In this document: positions 1 through 5,182 of the stretch, one piece after another
Numbering within the stretch: position 1 is the stretch's first letter
How the letters are laid out: each line of letters starts with the position of its first letter
Source: Gammaproteobacteria bacterium
Lineage (GTDB): Bacteria > Pseudomonadota > Gammaproteobacteria > Eutrophobiales > Eutrophobiaceae
Direction of reading: 5' to 3'
Assembly (NCBI GenBank): GCA_003645215.1
Contig: QNEM01000155.1
Span: 1 to 5,182 of the forward strand
DNA length: 5,182 bases
Program-made: the position numbers and the translations under genes
The notes under the pieces: model-generated
Databases searched by the model: none
The model's input: only the letters and a program-made list of their open reading frames with translations
What the model was told of the DNA's origin: nothing

Positions 1-1
1 C

Positions 2-1381
2 GGCAAGCTCTATAGCAACAAAGAAGATGTCATGAAAGTTTTGTCCGGTGGTGTCAAGAACCCTACGGGTGACAAAGAGCTCTGGAAAGAAGGCCTATTG
101 TTTGAAGGCATAGAACCCATGCCTTGGATGAACTCCGCAGCCAACTGGTTCCCGAGGACGGAAAAAGTTCAGCCTAATGAAATGCGTGTGACCTTTATGG
201 GAACTTCTCCTGTCTTGCGCCCGGGACAAATGAATACGTCTATTTATGTTGAGCTGGGTAATGGAGACAATTTTATTTTTGATCTGGGTGAAGGTTCTAT
301 CGCCAATTACTCCGCTGCCGGTCTTTCATTAAATCAACTGACCAAGGTATTTATTACTCACCTGCATGTGGATCACTTTGGCTCATTGCCCTACCTGTTC
401 GAATTTAGCGGTTGGGCTGGTCGCTGGCATGAACCTTTGACCGTGTACGGTCCTTCAGGTGCCAGTGAAGAGTACGGTACCAAATGGATGGTTGATGGTA
501 TGTTAAAGATGCTCAACTGGCATACTGATGCATTTGATGTATTCCCTGCCGGCAACAAAATCAATGTTGTCGAATTTGATTTCAAAGATGATGGTGGCAT
601 TATCTACGATAAGGATGGTGCAACTGTCAAGCACTGGCGTCGTAGTCACGCAAAAGATGGTGCATCGGGCTACCGTCTGGACTGGAAGACCCCTGAGGGT
701 GAAAATCTCTGCTTTGTCTGGACTGGAGACGGTCGACCTTCACAACTGGATCTTAAGTACGCCAAAGGCTGCGACCTGTATGTAACCGAACTCCAGCAGG
801 AAGTGGTTGGTGTTAGCTCTACGGTGATGGGTGTCCCACCCTTCCTGATGCGCTATACCGTCGACACACACCACACGCCTGGATATGCAGCTGGCTGGCT
901 GGCAAATCAGATCAAGCCGCGCCTGTTTATGACTACGCATATGAATTTTGACCCCTACCTCAATGAGGAAACCGTGGCCGAGGTTCGTCATCACTGGAAG
1001 GGACCGTATCACTTTGGTGCACCAGATGGCATCGTGGTTAATATAACGCCGGATCGAGCCTGGGTTCGTGAAGGTGTGCTTCCTGACTATCCGAACAACC
1101 GCTCTCCCCAGTTTGATCTGTCGGAAGGTAAAAACTTTCACGCACCATTACCACGCCATGCACGAAAGGACATTCAACAACAGGAAATTCGAGACTTGGA
1201 AGTTGATCCCAAGCTATATTATCCTGAAGGTTATCATCCTGAACTGTTGACAGAATGGCCAGTAAAAACTGACATCATCATCCCTTCCTCCGATCTGCCG
1301 GATGATATGAAACAGGGTATGGGTGAGGCGGCAAGAGACCGTGCCAAGTTAAGAAAGGCACACGGTTTACCGGTTGAATAA
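2..1381 (+). CDS. MBL-fold metallo-hydrolase, GntH-like, 5'-partial
   Basis: This is a metallo-beta-lactamase-fold hydrolase with an RNase Z/arylsulfatase-like motif set. Numbering from the ATG at 32, the metal motif HxHxDH is H110, H112, D114 and H115. A further ligand is probably H206 (in RRSHAKDG). D233 lies in TGDGRPS, a THHTPGYAAG block at 279-288 resembles the HxT motif of RNase Z, and H303 (TTHMNF) fits the last ligand. All expected ligands are present, so it should be active with two metals, probably zinc. The frame stays open through ten codons before that ATG to the window edge, and no good ribosome binding site precedes the ATG. The gene therefore very likely starts upstream, where homologues as I remember them carry a signal peptide. 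The overall sequence, including the C-terminal YYPEGYHPELLTEWP block (396-410), resembles proteins annotated as guanitoxin-biosynthesis GntH. No other guanitoxin gene is visible, so that role is doubtful and the substrate is unknown. The family call is firm; the specific function is not. Confidence 0.9.
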   Translation, partial: GKLYSNKEDVMKVLSGGVKNPTGDKELWKEGLLFEGIEPMPWMNSAANWFPRTEKVQPNEMRVTFMGTSPVLRPGQMNTSIYVELGNGDNFIFDLGEGSIANYSAAGLSLNQLTKVFITHLHVDHFGSLPYLFEFSGWAGRWHEPLTVYGPSGASEEYGTKWMVDGMLKMLNWHTDAFDVFPAGNKINVVEFDFKDDGGIIYDKDGATVKHWRRSHAKDGASGYRLDWKTPEGENLCFVWTGDGRPSQLDLKYAKGCDLYVTELQQEVVGVSSTVMGVPPFLMRYTVDTHHTPGYAAGWLANQIKPRLFMTTHMNFDPYLNEETVAEVRHHWKGPYHFGAPDGIVVNITPDRAWVREGVLPDYPNNRSPQFDLSEGKNFHAPLPRHARKDIQQQEIRDLEVDPKLYYPEGYHPELLTEWPVKTDIIIPSSDLPDDMKQGMGEAARDRAKLRKAHGLPVE

Positions 1382-1412
1382 GAAGTCAGCCTGAGTAACC
1401 GAGGAGAGGAGA

Positions 1413-1442
1413 GGGTAGCGCAGTTTGCGTTACCCTTTTTTT
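1413..1442 (+). terminator. Intrinsic terminator after the MBL hydrolase gene
   Basis: Arms 1413-1422 and 1426-1435 form a 10-bp stem with one G-T wobble and a 3-base loop (GTT). A run of seven T residues follows (1436-1442). It lies 31 bases after the hydrolase stop codon and only 34 bases before the sulfatase start. It is a textbook Rho-independent terminator and separates the two genes into different transcription units, apart from any read-through. Confidence 0.9.
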
Positions 1443-1476
1443 ACACTTTAATTCTGAAAGAAGTACTTTCCCCACC

Positions 1477-2871
1477 ATGAAAATTATTCAAAAATTTACC
1501 CTTGCCTTTGGCTTGTTCCTGATGGTGACCACCATCTATGCACAGGATAAGCCCAATATCGTCTACATCCTTGTTGATAATTGGGGATGGGGAGATATTC
1601 GTATCCAGGGTGGCTCGATACCAACCCCGCGTATTGATGCATTAGCACAGGAAGGGTTGCGAATGACTAACTTCAATGTTGAATCTCAGTGTGTTCCAAC
1701 CCGCTCGGCCATTATGACTGGTCGCCTGCCCATCCGTTCCGGTACTCATAGGGTTACCTACGGTTTGCCTTATGGCATGTCCCCCTGGGAATATACATTG
1801 CCGGAGTTGTTATCAGATGCAGGATACAATACGGCATTATTCGGTAAGTGGCACCTGGGAGACCGCGAAGGCCGACTTCCTACAGATCAGGGCTTTGATC
1901 AATGGTTTGGCATCAAGAATACAAGTGATGAGGCAGGTTATTCTTCAACGGCACAATTTGATTCCAGTGTGGTAGCCCAGCCTTACATTTGGGAAGGTGA
2001 AAAAGGTCAGCCTTCGAGAAAAGTCAAACCATTTAACCTGGAATCCCGAAAGACGATTGACAGGGAGATTATTGAGCGATCAGAGGCTTTTATTGCCCAA
2101 CAGGCACAGTCTGAAAAGCCATTTTTTACCTATATTAGCTTAACACAAGTTCATCCGCCGTGGGGCTACCACTCCGATTTTGACAATGCCTCAGGTCACG
2201 GACTTTACGGTGATATCCTTATGGAACTGGACTACAATATAGGCCGAGTACTGGATTCGCTATCAAAAGCAGGCCTGGCAAAGAATACGATAGTTATCCT
2301 GTCCGGTGATAACGGCGCTGTTACTGATATGGGTGGTGGCTCTACCGGTCCCTGGCGCGTTGGTTTTACGGGTTATGAAGGTGGTTTGCGTACCGTCGGC
2401 ATGATTCGCTGGCCAGAGAAGATAAAAGCCGGTCGTGTCTCTGATGAAATATTTTCGACACTGGACTGGATGCCGACACTGGCCAATTTGATCGGGGAGA
2501 AAAAACGTATCCCGCAAGACCGCCCAATAGATGGCATCGATCAATCGAAATTTATCACAGGTAGTCAGGAAAAGTCGGATCGAGAGCATATCCTGTTTTA
2601 TATTGGTGAGGATCTGTTTTCAGTTAAATGGCGTTCGTTTAAGATTCATCTTAAAACGACTGAAACAATATGGTCACCCATTCAAACCTACCAATTCCCA
2701 CCGGTTTATGATGTCGCCAACGACCCTCATGAAGACAATAATCTAATAAAATTCAACATGTTTGCTCATTCATGGGTCTATGCGCCTATGGAGAAAATAT
2801 TGCAGGAAAAAGCAACATCCATGCAAAAGTACCCCAATATTAAACCGGGTGTAGATTTTGAAGGTTATTAG
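1477..2871 (+). CDS. Exported type I sulfatase (arylsulfatase family)
   Basis: This 464-residue protein is a formylglycine-dependent sulfatase that would hydrolyse sulfate esters, probably in the periplasm. A Sec signal peptide is clear: charged MKIIQK, a hydrophobic stretch at about 8-20, and a likely cut after A22 (YA-Q). The first sulfatase signature is C72-V-P-T-R76 followed by SAIMTGR; C72 is the residue oxidised to formylglycine. The second signature is G116-Y-N-T-A-L-F-G-K124-W-H126. Other active-site candidates are D34 and N35 (VDNWGWGD), H226 (TQVHPPW), and D278 and N279 (SGDNGA). The EGG-R-x-x-x-IRWP block is at 301-312. Position 35 is Asn where many relatives have a second Asp, and the Lys often found just before EGG is missing. 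Both may be normal for its subfamily. The C-terminus appears complete. Only a weak purine-rich stretch (about 1455-1463) precedes the ATG, but the signal peptide fixes the start. The substrate cannot be read from the sequence. A maturation enzyme must be encoded elsewhere. Confidence 0.93.
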   Translation: MKIIQKFTLAFGLFLMVTTIYAQDKPNIVYILVDNWGWGDIRIQGGSIPTPRIDALAQEGLRMTNFNVESQCVPTRSAIMTGRLPIRSGTHRVTYGLPYGMSPWEYTLPELLSDAGYNTALFGKWHLGDREGRLPTDQGFDQWFGIKNTSDEAGYSSTAQFDSSVVAQPYIWEGEKGQPSRKVKPFNLESRKTIDREIIERSEAFIAQQAQSEKPFFTYISLTQVHPPWGYHSDFDNASGHGLYGDILMELDYNIGRVLDSLSKAGLAKNTIVILSGDNGAVTDMGGGSTGPWRVGFTGYEGGLRTVGMIRWPEKIKAGRVSDEIFSTLDWMPTLANLIGEKKRIPQDRPIDGIDQSKFITGSQEKSDREHILFYIGEDLFSVKWRSFKIHLKTTETIWSPIQTYQFPPVYDVANDPHEDNNLIKFNMFAHSWVYAPMEKILQEKATSMQKYPNIKPGVDFEGY

Positions 2872-2986
2872 TCATTGAGGAAATGGTTGTCGAGGGACAG
2901 AGATAGCCCAGGAATCTGAACTGCGCTCTAAGTGGATTCTCTGCCTGACATAGAGGATCGTATTGCCCATATTCTGAAAAATCAAC
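2872..2986 (+). other. Spacer between sulfatase and IS remnant
   Basis: This 115-base stretch has no open frame that resembles a protein. It is about the length of the leader that precedes orfA in IS3-family elements, so the left end of the insertion sequence may lie here. I cannot identify a terminal inverted repeat or a target duplication. A weak inverted match (ATTCTCT at 2936-2942 against AGAGGAT) is the only structure seen. No T-rich terminator follows the sulfatase stop. Confidence 0.4.
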
Positions 2987-3094
2987 ATGGCCAGAAAACC
3001 TCGCTGTAATCACAAACCACAGTTCAAAGCCAAGATGGCGCTGGAGGCCATCAAGGGTGAACAGACGGCAGCGGAACTTGCCAGTCACATGGGC
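2987..3094 (+). pseudogene. IS3-family OrfA N-terminal fragment
   Basis: The first 36 codons read MARKPRCNHKPQFKAKMALEA... and run to ELASHMG. This matches the conserved start of IS3-family OrfA proteins, whose helix-turn-helix binds the element ends. Resemblance ends at about 3094. The same frame then runs on to a stop at 3242-3244 as meaningless sequence, because the downstream OrfB piece is in another frame. No convincing ribosome binding site precedes the ATG. Confidence 0.8.
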
Positions 3095-3338
3095 CAATCA
3101 GGTCTGGGCAATAGACATCACGTATCTGCCGATGGCTCGGGGTTTTATCTATCTGGCTGCCGTAATGGACAGGTATTCCAGGCGAGCATTGTCCTGGAAA
3201 GTCTCAACCACCATGGATGTTCACTTCTGCCTGGAGGCCGTTGAGGAAGCCATAGAGAAGTATGGAATACCTGACATCATAAACTCGGACCAGGGCAGCC
3301 AGTTCACTAACCTGTCATTTACCGGTCTGCTCAAGGAC
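3093..3338 (+). pseudogene. IS3-family OrfB (DDE transposase) core fragment
   Basis: From about ANQVWAIDITYLPMARGFIYL to FTGLLKD this frame matches the integrase catalytic core (rve) of IS3-family OrfB. The first catalytic Asp lies in WAIDIT (codon 3114-3116) and the second in NSDQGSQFT (codon 3288-3290). The third catalytic residue, the Glu usually found in a VERLW-like motif, is missing because homology stops at 3338. The OrfB N-terminus is also missing. The frame continues for about 14 unrelated codons to a stop at 3381-3383. The core itself has no internal stop, so the decay may be fairly recent. Confidence 0.88.
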
Positions 3339-3345
3339 AGCAGAT

Positions 3346-3459
3346 CAAAAAACACAACAATGACAACAGCAAGAAGCCAATAACTATGCGAATAATCGTA
3401 ATCAGTACAATCGTGCTTATTCAACTTGCCTTGAAGGCAAGTGTTATACGGTTAAATAG
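3346..3459 (+). pseudogene. Possible 3' tail of a small Gln/Asn-rich (lipo)protein gene, truncated
   Basis: Just past the IS homology, the frame ending at the TAG of 3457-3459 reads DQKTQQ, a TGA stop at 3361-3363, then QQQEANNYANNRNQYN and RAYSTCLEGKCYTVK. The ending YNRAYSTCLEGKCYTVK resembles, from memory, the C-termini of small Gly-zipper-type envelope proteins and lipoproteins (pattern YxRAxxxCLEGRGYTVK). No start codon or N-terminal part is present. The likeliest reading is that the IS insertion or a later deletion removed the front of the gene and left this tail. The in-frame TGA supports decay. The fragment is short, so the family call is tentative. Confidence 0.45.
3424..3442. repeat. 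Perfect 9-bp palindrome
   Basis: ACTTGCCTT (3424-3432) and AAGGCAAGT (3434-3442) are exact reverse complements around a single G. As a hairpin it gives an 8-bp stem with a 3-base loop. It falls inside the coding remnant, over codons for roughly STCLEGKC, and no T-run follows, so it does not look like a terminator. It may be chance or a protein-binding site. Confidence 0.6.
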
Positions 3460-3541
3460 CGATATAAATCCAGTATAACTTAGGAACGTGCATGGAATAA
3501 CTTGAACAATTGACTCGTCTTTTTGCCCGTCTTCTTCGTTA

Positions 3542-3579
3542 TAGAAATAGTTGCGTAGCCAGCTATGCGCCTATTTCTA
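3542..3579. repeat. Long hairpin inside the inverted-repeat element
   Basis: Arms 3542-3559 and 3562-3579 pair over 18 positions: 15 Watson-Crick pairs, 2 G-T pairs and 1 mismatch. Only two unpaired bases lie at the centre. The outer nine pairs (TAGAAATAG with CTATTTCTA) are perfect. Both G-T pairs stay paired only in a + strand transcript, a slight hint that the structure could act as RNA. Confidence 0.8.
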
Positions 3580-3586
3580 AGCCTCG

Positions 3587-3628
3587 ACAATTGCTCCGGC
3601 ATTGTTCTACCTACACACATCCATGTGT
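3587..3628. repeat. Two short hairpins inside the inverted-repeat element
   Basis: The first hairpin is 3587-3605. ACAAT pairs with ATTGT, and after one bulged T a GC/GC pair closes a TCCG loop. The second is 3615-3628, where ACACAT pairs perfectly with ATGTGT around CC. With the longer hairpin at 3542-3579 they make three hairpins enclosed by the outer arms. Confidence 0.6.
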
Positions 3629-3696
3629 TAGTTGAATACGGACAAAAATACTTCGCCAATTGCGCTCAACTTATTCCATGCGCGTTCCTTAACACC

Positions 3697-3700
3697 AGGA
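3697..3700 (+). promoter_or_regulatory. Ribosome binding site of the FadL-type gene
   Basis: AGGA lies six bases before the ATG at 3707, which is ideal spacing. The same frame could also begin at a TTG at 3632. That start lies inside the inverted-repeat element and would put 25 residues ahead of an obvious signal peptide. This site therefore decides for 3707. Confidence 0.85.
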
Positions 3701-3706
3701 ACTTTT

Positions 3707-4972
3707 ATGAAATTCAATCAATTATCTATTGGCTCTATTGTTTTTTCTATGACAGCATTAGTCAGTTTAAATGCATCTGCTGCCGGTTTATGGCTCTATG
3801 AAACCGGCACTCCAGAAATGGGTACTGCCTCTGCCGGACGTGACGCTATTGCAAATAGTGCCTCTACAGCGATGTACAATCCGGCCGGTATGACCCGACT
3901 GGATAGGGATGAACTCATGGTCGGCATCCAGGCTATGTATGTTAAAGCTCGATTTGATATTGATGAGGGGTCAGGGGCTGGCGGTGGTGATGGCGGCAAT
4001 GCTGGCGGCTGGGTACCCATGGGATCATTAAATTATGTGCATGAACTCTTACCTGAACTGAAATTTGGTATTACCAGTGGTTCCTATCTTGGACTGGGAC
4101 TTGATTTTAATTCAGATTGGGGTGGTCGCTATTTTGCCACGGAAGTTGAATTCCTGACAATGATGACAGCGTTTAATCTGGGCTATAAAGTGAATGACAA
4201 TTTATCCATTGGCGGTGGTGCTAATATTCTTTATGGCTCATTAACTCAGAAAATGGACTGGAATAATAATCCCCTGGGAATAGGTACAGCTCCTGATGGT
4301 CAGCTTAAGGTTAAAGACTCTGATATTGGCTACGGCTTCAACCTGGGACTCCTCTATGAATTTTCATCTTCAACTCGTATTGGAATAACTTATATTTCAG
4401 CAGTTGATCTTGAATTTGAAGATGCGGTGGATACCTCTCGCTTAAATGGTTTACCAGGTCAGATTCTTAATGATGCTGAAATTGATCTTGATATGACGAT
4501 ACCCCAGGCCGTATCATTGAGCCTCTTCCATCAAATAGACGAACAATGGGCACTATTGGGCAGCGTCGGCTGGCAGGACTGGTCTGAATTTGGCAAAACG
4601 GATATAAAAACAGCCCAGAATGGCGGCGGTACTGCTGATCGGAACTTTGATGATACCTGGAGTGCCGGTGTTGGCTTTCATTATCAATGGTCTGATCCCT
4701 GGAAACTCATGGCGGGCATTCATTATGACTCATCACCCGTTTCTAAAAGTGACCGGACTCTTGATCAGCCACTTGACCGACAAATCCGTTATGGCTTTGG
4801 TGCTCAATATGAATACAGCAGTGATCTAACACTATCAGCCGCTTATGAATTCTGGGATGCCGGTACGGCAAAAATTGATCAAAGTGGTTCACCCGGGCAA
4901 GGCACACTAAAAGGTGAATTTGAATCCTATTATGTTCAATTTTTTAATCTCAATGTAAGCTGGAAATTTTAA
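3707..4972 (+). CDS. OmpP1/FadL-family outer membrane channel
   Basis: This 421-residue protein belongs to the FadL/TodX/OmpP1 family, beta-barrels that carry long-chain fatty acids or other hydrophobic compounds across the outer membrane. A Sec signal peptide covers residues 1-25, cut after ASA (23-25). The mature N-terminus has the family's hatch region, GTASAGRDAIANSASTAMYNPAG (39-61), with the NPAG motif at 58-61. The block IPQAVSLSLFHQIDEQWALLGSVGWQDWSEF (265-295) is typical of later barrel strands. The chain ends in Phe (NVSWKF), the usual outer membrane protein assembly signal. Its length is close to E. coli FadL (about 446 residues before processing). A Gly-rich stretch (GSGAGGGDGGNAGGW, 88-102) lies between early strands, probably an extracellular loop. 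The substrate is unknown: fatty acids, alkanes and aromatics are all handled by relatives. No partner gene adjoins it. The repeat element directly upstream may have displaced or replaced its original promoter region. Confidence 0.93.
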   Translation: MKFNQLSIGSIVFSMTALVSLNASAAGLWLYETGTPEMGTASAGRDAIANSASTAMYNPAGMTRLDRDELMVGIQAMYVKARFDIDEGSGAGGGDGGNAGGWVPMGSLNYVHELLPELKFGITSGSYLGLGLDFNSDWGGRYFATEVEFLTMMTAFNLGYKVNDNLSIGGGANILYGSLTQKMDWNNNPLGIGTAPDGQLKVKDSDIGYGFNLGLLYEFSSSTRIGITYISAVDLEFEDAVDTSRLNGLPGQILNDAEIDLDMTIPQAVSLSLFHQIDEQWALLGSVGWQDWSEFGKTDIKTAQNGGGTADRNFDDTWSAGVGFHYQWSDPWKLMAGIHYDSSPVSKSDRTLDQPLDRQIRYGFGAQYEYSSDLTLSAAYEFWDAGTAKIDQSGSPGQGTLKGEFESYYVQFFNLNVSWKF

Positions 4973-5033
4973 AAGATTACCTGATTACCCATGAGTTTCA
5001 GCCATTTTAAAATAGCGTCAAGTATACACCCCT

Positions 5034-5105
5034 TCATTCCTGCATTCTCTTGACAGGAATCTAAATTTATAACGCATGGATTCCCGATAAAAAATTCGGG
5101 AATGA
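5034..5105. repeat. Double-hairpin intergenic palindromic repeat
   Basis: Two perfect hairpins lie side by side. In the first, ATTCCTG (5036-5042) pairs with CAGGAAT (5054-5060). In the second, ATTCCCGA (5080-5087) pairs with TCGGGAAT (5096-5103). The outer ends also match each other: TCATTCC (5034-5040) with GGAATGA (5099-5105). This layout, with GCATGGATTCCCG in the middle and GGGAATGACG at the end, resembles a widespread proteobacterial intergenic repeat and is reminiscent of the Neisseria dRS3 ends (ATTCCC and GGGAAT), but with a longer centre. It lies 61 bases after the outer membrane protein stop. It could also block read-through or stabilise the mRNA end, although no T-run follows. Confidence 0.75.
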
Positions 5106-5182
5106 CGAGAGATATAAAGTGTTATAGCTACTTTAGGCTTTATCTTAGATAATGTGGCGAAAGCTCATGGGCAATCAGGAAA

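Larger units (their letters stand above)
2987..3338 (+). mobile_element. Decayed IS3-family insertion sequence, internally deleted and 3'-truncated
   Basis: Two pieces of an IS3-type transposase are joined here. The first piece reads like the start of OrfA. The second, in a different frame, is the middle of the OrfB DDE integrase domain. Everything between is missing: the rest of OrfA, the frameshift region and the start of OrfB. The homology stops after LLKD at 3338, before the third catalytic residue (Glu) and the C-terminus. A normal element of this type is roughly 1.2-1.5 kb, so most of it is gone. It cannot make an active transposase. No terminal repeats or target duplication could be identified, so the outer limits are uncertain and the left end may reach into 2872-2986. 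Confidence 0.85.
3482..3689. repeat. Nested inverted-repeat element upstream of the FadL-type gene
   Basis: The outer arms are about 3482-3534 and 3637-3689. The outermost 25 bases match at 22 positions, then a CAATTG block matches fully, then after a poorly matched 7-8 base stretch another 15 bases match at 13. There is one 2-base length difference. The middle holds three smaller hairpins, listed separately. The layout is a long stem closed over three hairpins, like a MITE or other palindromic intergenic repeat, or a structured RNA. It has no coding sense. It ends 17 bases before the start codon of the outer membrane protein gene, so it would be in that gene's leader or promoter region. I do not recognise the family. 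Confidence 0.75.

Noticed and set aside
32..34. ATG as the true start of the MBL hydrolase
   Set aside because: The frame is open for ten more codons to the window edge, no convincing ribosome binding site precedes it, and homologues as remembered have a longer N-terminus.
740..1141. A 133-codon open frame on the - strand
   Set aside because: It lies wholly inside the MBL hydrolase gene, reads as low-sense protein and has no family features; it is a shadow frame.
2..1381. Alkyl sulfatase (type III, SdsA1-like) identity for the MBL protein, suggested by the neighbouring sulfatase
   Set aside because: The motif set is RNase Z-like, and the long helical and SCP2-like C-terminal domains of SdsA1-type enzymes are not apparent.
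2263..2589. A 108-codon open frame on the - strand
   Set aside because: It is antisense to conserved sulfatase sequence and has no recognisable domain.
2..2871. The MBL hydrolase and sulfatase as one operon
   Set aside because: A strong intrinsic terminator lies between them, so co-transcription would be only by read-through.
3632..3706. Upstream TTG start for the FadL-type gene, giving 446 residues
   Set aside because: It lies inside the inverted-repeat element, would bury the signal peptide, and the ATG at 3707 has a well-placed AGGA.
3565..3801. A 78-codon open frame on the + strand
   Set aside because: It spans the palindromic element and overlaps the FadL-type signal peptide region in another frame; its composition does not look like a protein.
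5148..5182. Possible promoter (GATAAT at 5148-5153) and ribosome binding site (AGGA at 5177-5180) for a gene beyond the right edge
   Set aside because: There is no good -35 box and the start codon would be outside the window; too weak to call.
1..5182. CRISPR array, tRNA or rRNA genes
   Set aside because: No regularly spaced direct repeats and no tRNA- or rRNA-like segments were seen on either strand.

Overview
The window is about 5.2 kb of moderate-GC bacterial DNA. Every recognisable gene lies on the + strand. The FadL-type outer membrane protein and the Sec-type signal peptides show a Gram-negative cell. The protein types and the intergenic palindromes would suit a marine or environmental gammaproteobacterium, but this placement is inferred from family resemblance and is not proven.

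Layout. (1) Positions 2-1381 hold the 3' part of a metallo-beta-lactamase (MBL) fold hydrolase, of the type often labelled GntH-like. Its frame is open to the left edge, so its true start is outside the window. A strong intrinsic terminator (1413-1442) closes this unit. (2) Positions 1477-2871 hold an intact, exported type I (formylglycine) sulfatase. (3) Positions 2872-3706 contain no intact gene and look like a decay zone. They hold an internally deleted, 3'-truncated IS3-family remnant (2987-3338), then the possible 3' tail of a small Gln/Asn-rich protein gene (about 3346-3459), then a nested inverted-repeat element (3482-3689) with three smaller hairpins inside. (4) Positions 3707-4972 hold an intact FadL/OmpP1-family outer membrane channel. 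Its ribosome binding site starts only 8 bases past the inverted repeat. (5) Positions 5034-5105 hold a double-hairpin intergenic repeat with ATTCC/GGAAT-type ends. No gene is seen from there to the right edge.

The three real genes do not form an obvious operon. A terminator separates the first two, and the IS and repeat zone separates the second and third. A loose functional theme is possible: an outer membrane channel for hydrophobic compounds, a periplasmic sulfatase and an MBL hydrolase would suit scavenging of sulfated or esterified organic compounds. This rests only on proximity. I see no clear new multi-gene system. The most unexplained structure is the nested inverted repeat at 3482-3689 in front of the outer membrane protein gene.
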